From: Oscillospiraceae bacterium
GTDB taxonomy: Bacteria; Bacillota; Clostridia; Oscillospirales; UBA929
Direction: 5' to 3'
NCBI GenBank assembly: GCA_031254195.1
Contig: JAIRUW010000076.1
Location: 1 to 64,000 of the forward strand
Length of the DNA: 64,000 nucleotides
Shown: positions 31,985 to 44,162 of the stretch, piece after piece
Layout of the letters: every line of letters starts with the position of its first letter
Numbering within the stretch: position 1 is the first letter of the stretch
Made by a program: the position numbers and the translations under genes
Notes under the pieces: model-generated
What the model was told of the DNA's origin: nothing
Seen by the model: only the letters and a program-made list of their open reading frames with translations
Databases searched by the model: none

Positions 31985-34702
31985 TCACAGCAACTCCCCG
32001 TACCGCCGCACGAACAGCTTTTTGATCAGCGTCACCAGCAGCATGTAGCAGAGGATGGTGGCGGTGAGGTAGGCGAAATATTCGGCCGGCAGCCGGTGCA
32101 TCCCCAGCGCCTCGCTGATGAACGGGACGAACGGGAACGCTGTCCCCACGGCGATGCCCAGCGTCGTCAGGCCGGTGACCTGCCACGAGGCGCGGCTTTG
32201 GATGAATGGGATCTTGGGTGTGCGGATCATGTGGATGACCAATGTCTGCGACCACAGCGACATGACAAACCAGCCCGCGTGGAAGAGGGCGGCAAACCCG
32301 GTCTGCTCCGCCGCGCCCAGCGTTGCGAACGCGCCGCCGAAAATCGACGGGCAGATGACCCAGAACAGCAGGGCATAGGTCGTAATGTCAAATATCGAGC
32401 TGATGGGGCCAATCCAGAGCATAAACTTGGTGATGCTGGAGGCCTCCCACGCGCGCGGCTTTTTGAGGTAATCCATGTCCACATTGTCCCATGGGATGGT
32501 GATACAGGAGAGGTCATAGATGAGGTTGAGGACAAGGATTTGCAGGGGCAGCATGGGCAGGAAGGGCAGGAAAGCGCTGGCGGCCAGCACGGAAAACATG
32601 TTGCCGAAATTGGAGGAGGCGGTCATTTTGATATACTTGATGATGTTGGCGTAAATCTTACGCCCCTCGATGACGCCCTGCTCCAAGACCATCAAGTCTT
32701 TTTCCATCAGGATGATGTTGGCACTTTCCTTCGCAATGTCCACGGCGGTATCGACCGATATGCCGACGTCGGCGGCGCGCATGGCGGCGGCGTCGTTGAT
32801 GCCGTCGCCCATAAACCCGACGGTGTGCCCGTTCTCACGCAATGCCGTGACGACGCGCACCTTCTGCTGCGGACTGAGCTTGGCGAACACCGTCACATCC
32901 TCGACGGCGTTCCTCAGCTGCCTGTCGTCCATCCCCTCGACGTCCGCGCCGAGCAGGATACGGTCGGTTTGGATGCCCACCTGCTTGCAGACACAGCGCG
33001 TCACGGCGTCGTTGTCGCCGGTCAGCACTTTGACGTCAACGCCAAAGTCATGCAGGGCGGCAATCGCGGCCTCCGCGCTCTCCTTGGGCGGGTCGAGGAA
33101 GGCGAGGTAGCCCATCAAAACCATGCCGCTCTCGTCGTTCACCGAGAAGGCCCCGGCCGGAGACGGGTTTGTTTTTTGCGCCAGGCCCAAAATGCGCAGG
33201 CCGTCGGCGTTATAGTCACGGCAGCTTTCCAAGATATTCTCCCGGATCTCATCGGTCACCGGGACGACCTCGCCGCCCACTTCCGCGTATTGGGAAACGG
33301 CCAGCATCTCTTCGATGGCGCCTTTGGTGATGAGCTGTGTCTTGCCGGTCTGGTCGCTGACGACCACGCTCATCCGGCGGCGGTTGAAGTCAAACGGGAT
33401 CTCATCCACCTTTTGGTAAGTCTTCCAATGCCCCACCTGCTCATATTCCCCCGCTGTCTGAATGATGGAGAGGTCCATCAGGTTCTTCAGCCCGGTCTGA
33501 TGGTAGCTGTTGAGGAAGGCGTGGCGCAGGACGCGCTCGCTCTCCTCGCCGTCAATGCTGAGGTGGTACTCCAGGATGACCTTATCCTGCGTGATGGTGC
33601 CTGTCTTGTCGGTGCAAAGGATGTCCATCGCCCCGAAATTCTGTATGGAGTTGAGGTCTTTGACGATGACCTGCTTTTGCGACATCGACACCGCGCCCTT
33701 GGCGAGGTTGGCCGATACGATCATCGGCAGCATCTCCGGCGTAAGGCCTACGGCAATTGACAGGCCGAACAGCAGCGCCTCCATCCAGTCGCCCTTGGTG
33801 AAGCCGTTGACAAACAGCACGACCGGTACCATAATCATCATAAAGCGGATCAAGACCCATGACACCGAGCGGATGCCCTTCTCAAAGCTGGTCTCGGGGC
33901 GTTTTTCCTGCAATTGCCGCGCGATCTGCCCAAAGCTGGTGTCGTCGCCGACGGCCAGAACCAAGGCCGCCGCCGAACCGGAGACGACGTTGCTGCCCAT
34001 GAAGGCGAGATTGTTCAGCTCCAGCGGCTGGCGCGACTTCCCTTTGATCGGCGCAGAAAACTTCTCCACCGGTTCGCTCTCGCCGGTCAGTGACGACTGA
34101 CTGACAAACAGGTCTTTGGCCTGTAAAATACGCACATCGGCGGGGATCATGTCGCCGGCGGCAAGGTAGATGACGTCGCCGACCACCAACTCGTCCAAAG
34201 GCAACTCCTCGCGGCGCGACTCCTGAATGTCCTCGTCCTCTTCGTCGGTATAGGCGCGCTGTACCGCAACGGTCGTCTCGACCATCTCGGTCAGCTTTTC
34301 CGCCGCCTTCCCGCTGCGGAACTCCTGGACAAGGCGCAAAAGACCGCTGACTGTGATCATCGTCATTACAATGATTACAGCCGTCAGGTCTTTATTATTG
34401 GCGGGCAGCATGAAGTCGGTGACGAACGACACCGAAGCGAGGACGAACAGGACGACGGTGAACGGATTGATAAAAGCGTCGAACAGCTTTTTCAACACCG
34501 TCTCCTTCTTGGCTTTGGTGATGGCGTTGACGCCGTATTGGTCGCGCATGTCCTCGATTTTTTCTTCATCGAAGCCCTCATATGAGGTATCGTATTGGAT
34601 TAAAAGCGTGTCCGGGTCTTTTTGCGCCGCGTTCAGCAGGCGGCGGCGCACCTTGACGGCGCGCTGCGCGGCGAGCGCGGCCTGAGACTTCTTCGGGGCC
34701 AT
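31985..34702 (-). CDS. mgtA: Magnesium-translocating P-type ATPase
   Basis: The P3B ATPase of 905 residues imports Mg2+. The start ATG at 34702 follows GGAGGGAG. It has the actuator motif [10 protein letters not shown], the phosphorylation motif CTDKTGTIT (Asp at about 377), the hinge [16 protein letters not shown], and about ten membrane helices with the MgtA-specific first pair ([14 protein letters not shown]). The end FVRRYGELL is typical of the family. It is monocistronic. The gene is preceded by a consensus promoter, an immediate terminator-like hairpin and an overlapping leader frame starting MEP, so expression is probably set in the leader, as known for mgtA in enterobacteria. Confidence 0.95.
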   Translation of the reverse strand: MAPKKSQAALAAQRAVKVRRRLLNAAQKDPDTLLIQYDTSYEGFDEEKIEDMRDQYGVNAITKAKKETVLKKLFDAFINPFTVVLFVLASVSFVTDFMLPANNKDLTAVIIVMTMITVSGLLRLVQEFRSGKAAEKLTEMVETTVAVQRAYTDEEDEDIQESRREELPLDELVVGDVIYLAAGDMIPADVRILQAKDLFVSQSSLTGESEPVEKFSAPIKGKSRQPLELNNLAFMGSNVVSGSAAALVLAVGDDTSFGQIARQLQEKRPETSFEKGIRSVSWVLIRFMMIMVPVVLFVNGFTKGDWMEALLFGLSIAVGLTPEMLPMIVSANLAKGAVSMSQKQVIVKDLNSIQNFGAMDILCTDKTGTITQDKVILEYHLSIDGEESERVLRHAFLNSYHQTGLKNLMDLSIIQTAGEYEQVGHWKTYQKVDEIPFDFNRRRMSVVVSDQTGKTQLITKGAIEEMLAVSQYAEVGGEVVPVTDEIRENILESCRDYNADGLRILGLAQKTNPSPAGAFSVNDESGMVLMGYLAFLDPPKESAEAAIAALHDFGVDVKVLTGDNDAVTRCVCKQVGIQTDRILLGADVEGMDDRQLRNAVEDVTVFAKLSPQQKVRVVTALRENGHTVGFMGDGINDAAAMRAADVGISVDTAVDIAKESANIILMEKDLMVLEQGVIEGRKIYANIIKYIKMTASSNFGNMFSVLAASAFLPFLPMLPLQILVLNLIYDLSCITIPWDNVDMDYLKKPRAWEASSITKFMLWIGPISSIFDITTYALLFWVICPSIFGGAFATLGAAEQTGFAALFHAGWFVMSLWSQTLVIHMIRTPKIPFIQSRASWQVTGLTTLGIAVGTAFPFVPFISEALGMHRLPAEYFAYLTATILCYMLLVTLIKKLFVRRYGELL

Positions 34703-34758
34703 AAGTCTCCCTCCTCTATATGTTGTTTTGGGGGCTTACTACTGCCGATAGGTTCCAT
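34633..34758 (-). CDS. Possible mgtA leader ORF (41 aa, starts MEP)
   Basis: ATG at 34758 has GAGGTGA six bases before it. The frame [20 protein letters not shown] is Pro- and acid-rich at its start and overlaps the mgtA start out of frame by 70 bases, ending at 34633. Enterobacterial mgtA is controlled by a leader peptide beginning MEPDPTP, whose Pro/acidic codons sense low Mg2+. The resemblance is short and may be chance, but the ribosome site is good. Confidence 0.4.
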   Translation of the reverse strand: MEPIGSSKPPKQHIEEGDLWPRRSLRPRSPRSAPSRCAAAC

Positions 34759-34790
34759 CCGTGCTCACCTCGCTTTTTCTTTATTCCGTC

Positions 34791-34828
34791 GAAAAACCCC
34801 GTCATGCAGGTTATGTATGACAGGGGTT
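34791..34828 (-). terminator. Promoter-proximal terminator in the mgtA leader
   Basis: On the minus strand AACCCC-T-GTCAT and ATGAC-GGGGTT form an 11-bp stem with one bulged base and run into TTTTT. It starts within about 3 bases of the predicted transcript start, so most transcripts could end after 40 bases unless the hairpin is prevented. Confidence 0.65.
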
Positions 34829-34837
34829 CCTCTATAC

Positions 34838-34866
34838 ATTATATGCGATAGCTAGAGACTTGTCAA
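34838..34866 (-). promoter_or_regulatory. Consensus promoter of mgtA
   Basis: On the minus strand TTGACA (34861-34866), 17 bp, TATAAT (34838-34843): perfect in both boxes and spacing. Confidence 0.9.
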
Positions 34867-34954
34867 TCACAAGATGTAGGGTCACTTATCTTTTTTGCGA
34901 CATGTGTAATCAACTCCTCCGGTGTGGGTATTGCTTATCACCTCAACACATGAT

Positions 34955-35007
34955 TTACTATAAATCGATAGTAATATCAAGACCATTGCTTGATAGTATA
35001 TTATACT
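34955..35007. promoter_or_regulatory. Inverted-repeat operators before the XRE gene
   Basis: TTACTAT-N6-ATAGTAA (34955-34974) and the perfect palindrome AGTATA-T-TATACT (34995-35007) share an ATAGTA core and end about 10 bp before the XRE start. The second overlaps the likely -10 box TATACT (35002-35007). Confidence 0.5.
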
Positions 35008-35017
35008 GTATCCGGTG

Positions 35018-35239
35018 ATGGAAATGTTTATATGCCAACGGTTAAAAGATTGTCGGGAAGACAATGATTTAACGCAGACGCAGATTGGCGAGCTTCTGGG
35101 AATTGATCAGCGTATTTACAGCACTTATGAAACGGGAAAAAGGCAGATTCCCGTCAAATATTTAATTAAGTTGGCGTTATTCTATAAAACAAGTGTGGAT
35201 TACTTGGTCGGCTTAACAAATTACCCCGATGCCCTATGA
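35018..35239 (+). CDS. XRE-family helix-turn-helix regulator (73 aa)
   Basis: A one-domain Cro/C1-type regulator: RLKDCREDNDLTQTQIGELL, QRIYSTYETGKRQIP, and the common tail YKTSVDYLVGLTNY. Possible starts are GTG 35015, ATG 35018 and ATG 35024; none has a strong ribosome site. With the -10 box at 35002 the message would be nearly leaderless. Palindromes sharing ATAGTA lie just upstream, so it probably represses itself. It is a single-gene unit between mgtA (divergent) and a convergent small ORF. Confidence 0.8.
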   Translation: MEMFICQRLKDCREDNDLTQTQIGELLGIDQRIYSTYETGKRQIPVKYLIKLALFYKTSVDYLVGLTNYPDAL

Positions 35240-35282
35240 ACGTAGACCTAAATAATAGACGAAAAGCTCCAAAAAAATGCTA

Positions 35283-35317
35283 AACGCTCATCAAAACCGC
35301 CTGTTTCGATGAGCGTT
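35283..35317. terminator. Terminator hairpin between XRE and stress genes
   Basis: AACGCTCATC (35283-35292) and GATGAGCGTT (35308-35317) form a 10-bp stem with an inner AAAC/GTTT pairing. The minus strand continues into a T run (ATTTTTTTGG), so it mainly ends leftward transcription. Confidence 0.7.
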
Positions 35318-35326
35318 ATTATGAAC

Positions 35327-35467
35327 TTATCCCCTGATAATCTCACAATGAATGCCGATATTGGGCTTCAGGGTGCTTTCGTCAAAATGGTCAAAATTGC
35401 TGTACCATCCGCTGTCCGTCAACAGCACATTCTCCCATTTTTGCACTCCGCAGCCAGAGTCGATCAC
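35327..35467 (-). CDS. Small ORF or C-terminal gene remnant (46 aa)
   Basis: GTG at 35467 overlaps the stop of the upstream gene (GTGA) and opens MIDSGCGVQKWENVLLTDSG, continuing WYSNFDHFDESTLKPNIGIH to TAA at 35327. The residue content is protein-like and the coupled start is normal for this genome. It ends 10 bases before a terminator. I do not know the family; it may be the tail of a degraded gene. Confidence 0.45.
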   Translation of the reverse strand: MIDSGCGVQKWENVLLTDSGWYSNFDHFDESTLKPNIGIHCEIIRG

Positions 35468-35889
35468 AATTCACCAGACACTTCATCTTTCCAGTCAACA
35501 AAGAGATTATACCGCTTTGTTGTAAACCGCAAGACGCAAAAATTAGGGTCGTCATGTCCGGCAAAATGATTTTCAAGTCCACTGTACCACATGTCTCGTT
35601 TGACATCGGCATCCGTGACAATTTCGATTGTGCCCACAAGCGTAATGTTGTGGTCGCCGCTTCTGTTGAAGCAAACAGCGGCGCGGTTGCACTTTCTGAT
35701 CCGATTAGCTTTGTTGCTCCCAACCTCGCTGCCAAATGTTATCCATTTGATCCCGTCTGATTTGGACGCCGTTATCGTAGACGCAGTCGGGTATCCGTCG
35801 TCGTCGATCAGCGCCAGCGTACAATGTGAATCGGCCCCGGTATTCTGTGCAATAATTTCTCCGGCTCTCTTGATGCTTTCCTCGTGCAT
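35464..35889 (-). CDS. Pyridoxamine 5'-phosphate oxidase-family (split-barrel) protein
   Basis: A 141-residue FMN-binding split barrel of the general-stress-protein-26 type: ADSHCTLALIDDDGYPTAST at about residue 20, ITFGSEVGSNKANRIRKC, then AAVCFNRSGDHNITLVGTI and a C-terminal strand YNLFVDW. These proteins bind flavin and reduce unknown substrates. The paralogue at 37006-37431 has the same architecture. It lies alone between the VOC gene (47 bp upstream) and a small ORF. Confidence 0.85.
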   Translation of the reverse strand: MHEESIKRAGEIIAQNTGADSHCTLALIDDDGYPTASTITASKSDGIKWITFGSEVGSNKANRIRKCNRAAVCFNRSGDHNITLVGTIEIVTDADVKRDMWYSGLENHFAGHDDPNFCVLRFTTKRYNLFVDWKDEVSGEL

Positions 35890-35936
35890 GGTGTTTCCTC
35901 CTCTTGTTTTTCAAATTGATTATAATGCGATGTATG

Positions 35937-36311
35937 TTATATAAACATGCACCAGTTCACGCCGAATTTGTCGATCAGTCCGAACATCAGCGGGCTGAAG
36001 AAACACTTGTCCAGCGGCGAGTGGATTTGCGCGCCATCTTTGAGAACCTCATACGCCCGTTTAATGGCGTCTTCCTTGCCCTCGCCCATATGGAGGCAAA
36101 ACTGCATGGTGTTGCCGGTGATGCTTTCTCCCGCATAGGGCAGCCCTTCGCTTACCGCCAATACCTGCCCGAAAACATCCAGCTCTACGTGCATATAGCT
36201 GCCGTCTTCGTTTTTATATTCGTTGGACACTTTCGCGCCAAATGCCTTTTGATAAAGCGCGACGGCTTCGACGCTCCCCTTGACATACACTTGAAACATA
36301 GACCTCTCCAT
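35937..36311 (-). CDS. VOC-superfamily protein (PhnB-like)
   Basis: A 124-residue PhnB/glyoxalase-like fold: MFQVYVKGSVEAVALYQKAF at the first beta-alpha unit, YMHVELDVFGQVLAVSE, and MFGLIDKFGVNWCMF at the end. Metal-ligand residues are weakly kept, so it may bind rather than convert its ligand. The start at 36311 has GGGGG seven bases ahead; an internal ATG (36299) is too close to GGAGAGG. It follows the winged-helix gene by 5 bases and is probably in its operon. Confidence 0.85.
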   Translation of the reverse strand: MERSMFQVYVKGSVEAVALYQKAFGAKVSNEYKNEDGSYMHVELDVFGQVLAVSEGLPYAGESITGNTMQFCLHMGEGKEDAIKRAYEVLKDGAQIHSPLDKCFFSPLMFGLIDKFGVNWCMFI

Positions 36312-36316
36312 TTGTG

Positions 36317-37009
36317 TTACCCCCCAATAAATTTTTGGATTTTCTTCTCAACAGCCGACGGATTCAATGCCAAAATCCGCTCTTTTATCTTCTCCGCGGC
36401 CTCGTCCCCATCCATCTCAGCCGCTTTTGCAAACACCTCCGGCGGCCAAAAGGTTTCGACTGTGCAGAATACGGTGGACGACCAGCCATACTCCCCGCCT
36501 GTCTGTGAGAGTTTTGTCTCCTTGCCGCACATGGTCAGATAGAGCTTCATTTGCAGCTCGTTCAGCGCCGCGTCAAATTTCGCCTTGTCCGCCCGGTAAA
36601 ACCCCGCCCGCCGCTTGATTTCGTCGAGCGGCAGGCTGCCGTTATCGGCCACGGCGTCATAAATACGCTTGGCAAAGTGGCTGGCCGTCCCGTCGGCGTA
36701 TTCGTCATAGAAGGACTTTCCGCCCCGCCGGGCCGCCAAAAAATAGGGATACCATTCTTTCGTGATATAACCCGCCTTCTTGGAAAACACTTTGCCGTAC
36801 GCGATGTCGTCACGCTCGTCCAAAACACGCGTGCGCCATTCCCACGGGTCGGTGTCCGGGTTGCCGGTGTGCCATTCGATGCCGGTTTCCGCATCCGCGC
36901 CCCATCCATACCGGAAGAGCGCGAAAACACCGTCGTCCTTGCCGCCAATCGCGCCGGAAAACCCGGCTTCGAGCAGGGCCGCTATAAAGTCAGCGTAATT
37001 TCGGATCAT
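36317..37009 (-). CDS. AlkZ/YcaQ-related protein, likely winged-helix
   Basis: The 230-residue protein has a central segment SLPLDEIKRRAGFYRADKAK followed by a beta-wing piece TKLSQTGGEYGW and TVETFWP, as seen in YcaQ/AlkZ-type winged-helix proteins (some are DNA glycosylases for crosslinks). The N-terminal 100 residues (MIRNYADFIAALLEAGFSG) are not obviously related. The catalytic QxQ motif of true AlkZ is absent, so it is not an assigned glycosylase. It overlaps the upstream split-barrel gene by 4 bases. Confidence 0.6.
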   Translation of the reverse strand: MIRNYADFIAALLEAGFSGAIGGKDDGVFALFRYGWGADAETGIEWHTGNPDTDPWEWRTRVLDERDDIAYGKVFSKKAGYITKEWYPYFLAARRGGKSFYDEYADGTASHFAKRIYDAVADNGSLPLDEIKRRAGFYRADKAKFDAALNELQMKLYLTMCGKETKLSQTGGEYGWSSTVFCTVETFWPPEVFAKAAEMDGDEAAEKIKERILALNPSAVEKKIQKFIGG

Positions 37010-37431
37010 AGCTCATCTCTGACGGCGGATTCTTGTTCATTGTCGATCCAGAACGTTGCCTCCTCCGTCTCAAAGACGAAGACGCAGAAACGCTCCCCCT
37101 CGGCGCCGTCCGGGAAATGCTCGATGCACCAGTCCTGCCAAAGCGCCCGGCGCAATGCGTTGTCTTGCGATACCGCGACCGTTCCGGTGAGGGTGATGTT
37201 GTTCCAACCGTCGCGGAAGCACAGGCTGACCTTGGGGTTGGCCTGTATGCGCTTGGTTTTCAGCGCCTGCATGGCGGTCGATGTATAAATGGTCTTGATG
37301 CCGTCCGCTTTCATCATGGAGATAGTGCTGGCCCGAGGGTAGCCGTCCTCGCGGACATAGGCGATGACCATATCCTCGCTTTTTGCCACGATTTTCTCCG
37401 CTTTTGTGATAATCTCCCTTTTATCGCTCAT
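37006..37431 (-). CDS. Pyridoxamine 5'-phosphate oxidase-family protein, second copy
   Basis: A split-barrel flavin-binding protein of 141 residues: VIAYVREDGYPRASTISMMK, KTIYTSTAMQALKTKRIQ, VSLCFRDGWNNITLTGTV, and a final strand EATFWIDN. It aligns with the protein at 35464 over its length, so the two are paralogues about 1.5 kb apart. It is the first gene of a unit with the winged-helix and VOC genes (4-base overlap, then 5-base gap). Confidence 0.85.
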   Translation of the reverse strand: MSDKREIITKAEKIVAKSEDMVIAYVREDGYPRASTISMMKADGIKTIYTSTAMQALKTKRIQANPKVSLCFRDGWNNITLTGTVAVSQDNALRRALWQDWCIEHFPDGAEGERFCVFVFETEEATFWIDNEQESAVRDEL

Positions 37432-37437
37432 TTTCTT

Positions 37438-37737
37438 TCATCCTTTCTCGGTATATGTTCTTAATAGCATAGCGTTGTTTTCGACCGCCCGTCTGTGTTC
37501 TTCCTCGGTCATGCTGGGGTCTCTCCAATCATAGATTATCTGACAAGGCAATTGTTCGCACTCGCCGCATGTCTTATAGCCCTTTTTGTTGACTGCGCAG
37601 TCGTAAATCGGGCATACTTCGACGCCGAAGTCTTTTAGATAAAACGGTTTCCCTTGAATTACATGGCAGCCACCGCATCCTGCGGATTTGCACACTTCTA
37701 ATGCTCCGCAGTTTATTCCGCATGGTGACAAATACAT
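37438..37737 (-). CDS. DUF3795-type cysteine-rich protein
   Basis: The start ATG at 37737 (MYLSPCGINCGALEVCKSAG) follows AAGGGGG. Over 99 residues it has eleven-odd Cys in pairs (SPCGINCG, GCGGCHV, VCPIYDCAVNKKGYKTCGEC, LPC), the DUF3795 pattern, probably binding zinc or an iron-sulphur cluster. Role unknown. It lies just downstream of the WYL regulator gene in the same direction. Confidence 0.8.
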   Translation of the reverse strand: MYLSPCGINCGALEVCKSAGCGGCHVIQGKPFYLKDFGVEVCPIYDCAVNKKGYKTCGECEQLPCQIIYDWRDPSMTEEEHRRAVENNAMLLRTYTEKG

Positions 37738-37796
37738 AGTAAATCCCCCTTTTTTGCCCATCATACCACAATGAACAGGACAACAGTCTGTCCTGT

Positions 37797-38699
37797 TCAT
37801 TTATATAATTTCCTGATATGTTCAGCGGTGGCGCGGATTTCGTCCGCAACCTCCCGCGGTTCCAGCACCTTGACCTTGTCGCCGAAGCCGAGGAGCCAGC
37901 TTACGATATAATCCCTGTTGGTATAGCCGATTTCCAACCGCAAGCCGTCCTCCGTCTCGGTGTAGCAGTTCAAACCGTAAAAGTCGATCAGCAAATATTT
38001 GGCCGACGGGTCGAACAGCGCCACGAGCTTTTTATCATCGGTAAAGCGCGCGTTAAAGTCCCGCTTCTCGGGCGGGATCTCCCTTGGGCTATAAGTCTCA
38101 TCGCACAGCGACAGGTTCCACAGCCGCGTCAGCTTAAAGAGCCGCCAGTCCCGGCGCTCCAGACAAAACCCGAACACATACCAGGCCATCCATTGGAAGA
38201 TGACGAAATACGGCTCGATCCGGCGATGCGATTCGCCTTTTTCGTAATAGTAGTCAAACGCGGTAACGCGCTGTTCCCGGACAGCGCGCTTGAATAGTTC
38301 TATCTTTTCGGTCAGGTGCCCTCTGTAATGCGACGCGAGATCGATCACCACCGGCTCCCGCAGCGAAACGACCGCGCCGGTGTTGGCATGGAGCTTATCG
38401 AGCGTCCGCTCAATCCCCGAACGCTCCGACACACTGCCCAGCCCTTTCAGCGCGGCAATCAGACCGGACAGCTCGTCGGCGGTCAAAACGCTTTTATCCA
38501 GCTTGAACCCCTCGGCAATGGAGATACCCCCGCCGCCGCCCTGACGGGTGACAATAGGAATCCCGGCGCGGCAAAGCGTGTCAATGTCCCGCCCGATGGT
38601 GCGGCGGGTGACCTCAAATGTCTCGGCCAGTATGGGGGCGGTCATATGGTCTTTTTGCAGCAGCAGGGTCAGGATGCCAAGCAGGCGGTCCAGCTTCAT
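37797..38699 (-). CDS. YafY-type HTH/WYL transcription regulator
   Basis: The start ATG at 38699 follows GAGGTGA. Residues 1-60 are a DeoR-like HTH (LDRLLGILTLLLQKDHMTAP, SVRRTIGRDIDTL-type), and residues 135-215 are a WYL domain (WYVFGFCLERRDWRLFKLTR), followed by a WCX-like C-terminal extension. WYL domains sense nucleotides or nucleic acid signals, often in defence or DNA-damage response. No such cluster is evident here. The DUF3795 gene follows and may be its target. Confidence 0.9.
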   Translation of the reverse strand: MKLDRLLGILTLLLQKDHMTAPILAETFEVTRRTIGRDIDTLCRAGIPIVTRQGGGGGISIAEGFKLDKSVLTADELSGLIAALKGLGSVSERSGIERTLDKLHANTGAVVSLREPVVIDLASHYRGHLTEKIELFKRAVREQRVTAFDYYYEKGESHRRIEPYFVIFQWMAWYVFGFCLERRDWRLFKLTRLWNLSLCDETYSPREIPPEKRDFNARFTDDKKLVALFDPSAKYLLIDFYGLNCYTETEDGLRLEIGYTNRDYIVSWLLGFGDKVKVLEPREVADEIRATAEHIRKLYK

Positions 38700-38726
38700 C
38701 GGGGTCACCTCATCGGTCTATTGCGT

Positions 38727-39173
38727 TCACTCTAAATTCATCAGCCAAATCCCAAGATTCAGATATGCCAGATACCCCGACCAGATACAGCAGGGAAGCA
38801 TCAATTTCTTCCCTTGCGGCGATGGCTGCCCAAGCAGACGCCTCATATGCAGCCAGACGCCGGTGAGCAGGAGGCCAGTGATTGCGGCGGCAGGGATCGC
38901 GCCTGCCCGGAAAAAGAGGGCTGCCCAACATACCATAAGGCCCAACGAGACATAGAAGGATGTTATCGTCTTCGCGTCTCCGCTAACCCGGACAGATGAC
39001 GCCAACAGAATCAGCGCAACCGTCCAGCCAATGGGCAGCAACCAAAGCGGCGGAAACAAAAACGGCAGTTTGAGAGCGGCGAAAGCCTCCCCCATGCGCA
39101 GAGTAAAAAGGCTTGCCAGCAACCCGGCGGCCGCCGACGCCAAATAAAAACGGACCGCTTGTTTCCCCTCCAT
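38727..39173 (-). CDS. TspO/MBR-family membrane protein
   Basis: At 148 residues it has five predicted membrane helices in the TspO layout: LPFLFPPLWLLPIGWTVAL (helix 2 with the Pro-Pro and Trp), CWAALFFRAGAIPAAAITGL, and SGYLAYLNLGIWLMN at the end. The family binds porphyrins and other lipophilic molecules. It is 27 bp downstream of nothing else on this strand and is separated from atpC by a terminator. Confidence 0.85.
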   Translation of the reverse strand: MEGKQAVRFYLASAAAGLLASLFTLRMGEAFAALKLPFLFPPLWLLPIGWTVALILLASSVRVSGDAKTITSFYVSLGLMVCWAALFFRAGAIPAAAITGLLLTGVWLHMRRLLGQPSPQGKKLMLPCCIWSGYLAYLNLGIWLMNLE

Positions 39174-39234
39174 ACATCATTCCCCCTTGCCGGTAACAAT
39201 GTATGTCCGGGGCTATGGCTCTATGCCAAAAGAG

Positions 39235-39260
39235 AAGGCCCGCCTTTGCAGACGGGCCTT
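39235..39260. terminator. Terminator after the ATP synthase operon
   Basis: AAGGCCCG (39235-39242) pairs with CGGGCCTT (39253-39260); the minus strand continues CTCTTTTGG, four bases after the atpC stop region. Confidence 0.8.
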
Positions 39261-39263
39261 TAT

Positions 39264-39701
39264 CTACTTCTTATCGCTTTCCCCCGCATTGAGCAGCGGG
39301 TATGCGCTGACCTCGATCTGCACCAGCGTCCGCCGCAGGGAAACCTGCTGTTTCTGGATTTCTACATCGTCTTCAGCTTCCTGCAAACGCTTTTCGGCTT
39401 GTTCGTGCTCTATTTCAGCCAGCGTCCTGTCGATATCCTCCGGCCACTGCGCTTCGTTGGTCAGCATTGTCACTTCATCGTCCAAGACTTGAACGATGCC
39501 GCCGAAAACGGCCATATGGAGCTCTTTCTCGCCATGGTTTATAATGCGCAGCACACCGTAGTCGAGGATAGCCGAACATGCCTCATGCCGCGGCAAGATA
39601 CCCATGTCGCCGGTAGTACAGCGCATGATGACCATATCGCACGGTTCATCCAGCTTGACGCTTTCCGGCGTTATCACGCGTAAACGCAGTTTTCCGGCCA
39701 T
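39264..39701 (-). CDS. atpC: ATP synthase epsilon subunit
   Basis: The central-stalk subunit that can inhibit ATP hydrolysis. An N-terminal beta-sandwich (KLRLRVITPESVKLDEPCDM, GDMGILPRHEAC, FGGIVQVLDDEVTMLTN) is followed by two helices (DIDRTLAEIEHEQAEKRLQE). Length 145. The last gene of the operon, three bases after atpD, followed by a terminator. Confidence 0.95.
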   Translation of the reverse strand: MAGKLRLRVITPESVKLDEPCDMVIMRCTTGDMGILPRHEACSAILDYGVLRIINHGEKELHMAVFGGIVQVLDDEVTMLTNEAQWPEDIDRTLAEIEHEQAEKRLQEAEDDVEIQKQQVSLRRTLVQIEVSAYPLLNAGESDKK

Positions 39702-39704
39702 AGG

Positions 39705-41165
<1,461 letters not shown>

Positions 41166-41170
41166 CTATT

Positions 41171-42022
41171 TTACTGTATGGCATTCGCTCCGCTGACAAT
41201 CTCCGTTATCTCCTGTGTGATCGCGCCTTGGCGCTTGCGGTTATAAGCCAGGGTCAAATCGTCGATGATTTCCTCGGCGTTGCGGGTCGCCGCGTCCATA
41301 CTGGTCATACGCGACGCTTCCTCGCAGACATGGGACTCCGCCATAGCGCCGTAAATGACTGTGTTGAGGTACATCGGCACGGCGTAATCCATAAATGTTT
41401 GCACATCCGGCTCATACTTCATCGCCTGATGATTGGTCTCGGCGTCTGGTTCTGTACCAAGCGGCAATACCTTGATGACACTCGGCGTCTGCGATAAAAT
41501 AGTCTCAAATTGCGTGTACGCGATATAGACCTCATCTACTTCACCGGATATATACATCTTTATCAGCCGCCTGCCGATCCGTTCCGCGTCTTCATATGTC
41601 ACCGCGTCCGCCACGCAGGGATAGAACTTCACAACATTCTTTCCGCGGCGCTTGAAATAATCCCGCCCTTTCGCGCCTACGATAATGATTTTCTCATGGG
41701 CGGGATGGGAGTTGATATGCGCTATGGCTTCTTTTGATATATTGAGGTTGTATCCGCCGCACAAACCGCGGTCGCCGGTGATGATCAGATAGGCGGCGTT
41801 TTTGGGTTCGCGTTTCTGGAAGTATACACTGTCCGCCGCGTCCTCGCCGGACTGTATGCCATCCATGACGACCTTGATGTTGTCATACAGCGGGCGTATG
41901 ACATTCAGCTGCACCCTAGATTTTTGCAGCTTGGAGGCGGCCACCAGGTTCATCGCCTTCATAATCTGCTGTGTGCTGCTCACACTCACAATCCTGCGCT
42001 TAATCGCTTTCATTGACGGCAC
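41171..42022 (-). CDS. atpG: ATP synthase gamma subunit
   Basis: Rotor shaft of F1. The start is GTG at 42022, seven bases after AAGGGGGG. The N-terminal coiled-coil helix is IKRRIVSVSSTQQIMKAMNL, the Rossmann part has ITGDRGLCGGYN, and the C-terminal helix ends LAYNRKRQGAITQEITEIVS. Length 283. It sits between atpA and atpD. Confidence 0.95.
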   Translation of the reverse strand: MPSMKAIKRRIVSVSSTQQIMKAMNLVAASKLQKSRVQLNVIRPLYDNIKVVMDGIQSGEDAADSVYFQKREPKNAAYLIITGDRGLCGGYNLNISKEAIAHINSHPAHEKIIIVGAKGRDYFKRRGKNVVKFYPCVADAVTYEDAERIGRRLIKMYISGEVDEVYIAYTQFETILSQTPSVIKVLPLGTEPDAETNHQAMKYEPDVQTFMDYAVPMYLNTVIYGAMAESHVCEEASRMTSMDAATRNAEEIIDDLTLAYNRKRQGAITQEITEIVSGANAIQ

Positions 42023-42055
42023 AGCTACACCCCCCTTGTGTCGCGCTCTCTTCGC

Positions 42056-44149
<2,094 letters not shown>

Positions 44150-44162
<13 letters not shown>

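Noticed and set aside
31940-33760. A 606-codon open frame on the plus strand opposite mgtA
   Set aside because: It is the antisense of a clearly conserved P-type ATPase, lacks domains and a ribosome site, and reflects high GC codon bias.
34702-34840. M-box or other Mg2+ riboswitch before mgtA
   Set aside because: The leader is short and I cannot find the conserved M-box core; the terminator plus ORF explains the region better.
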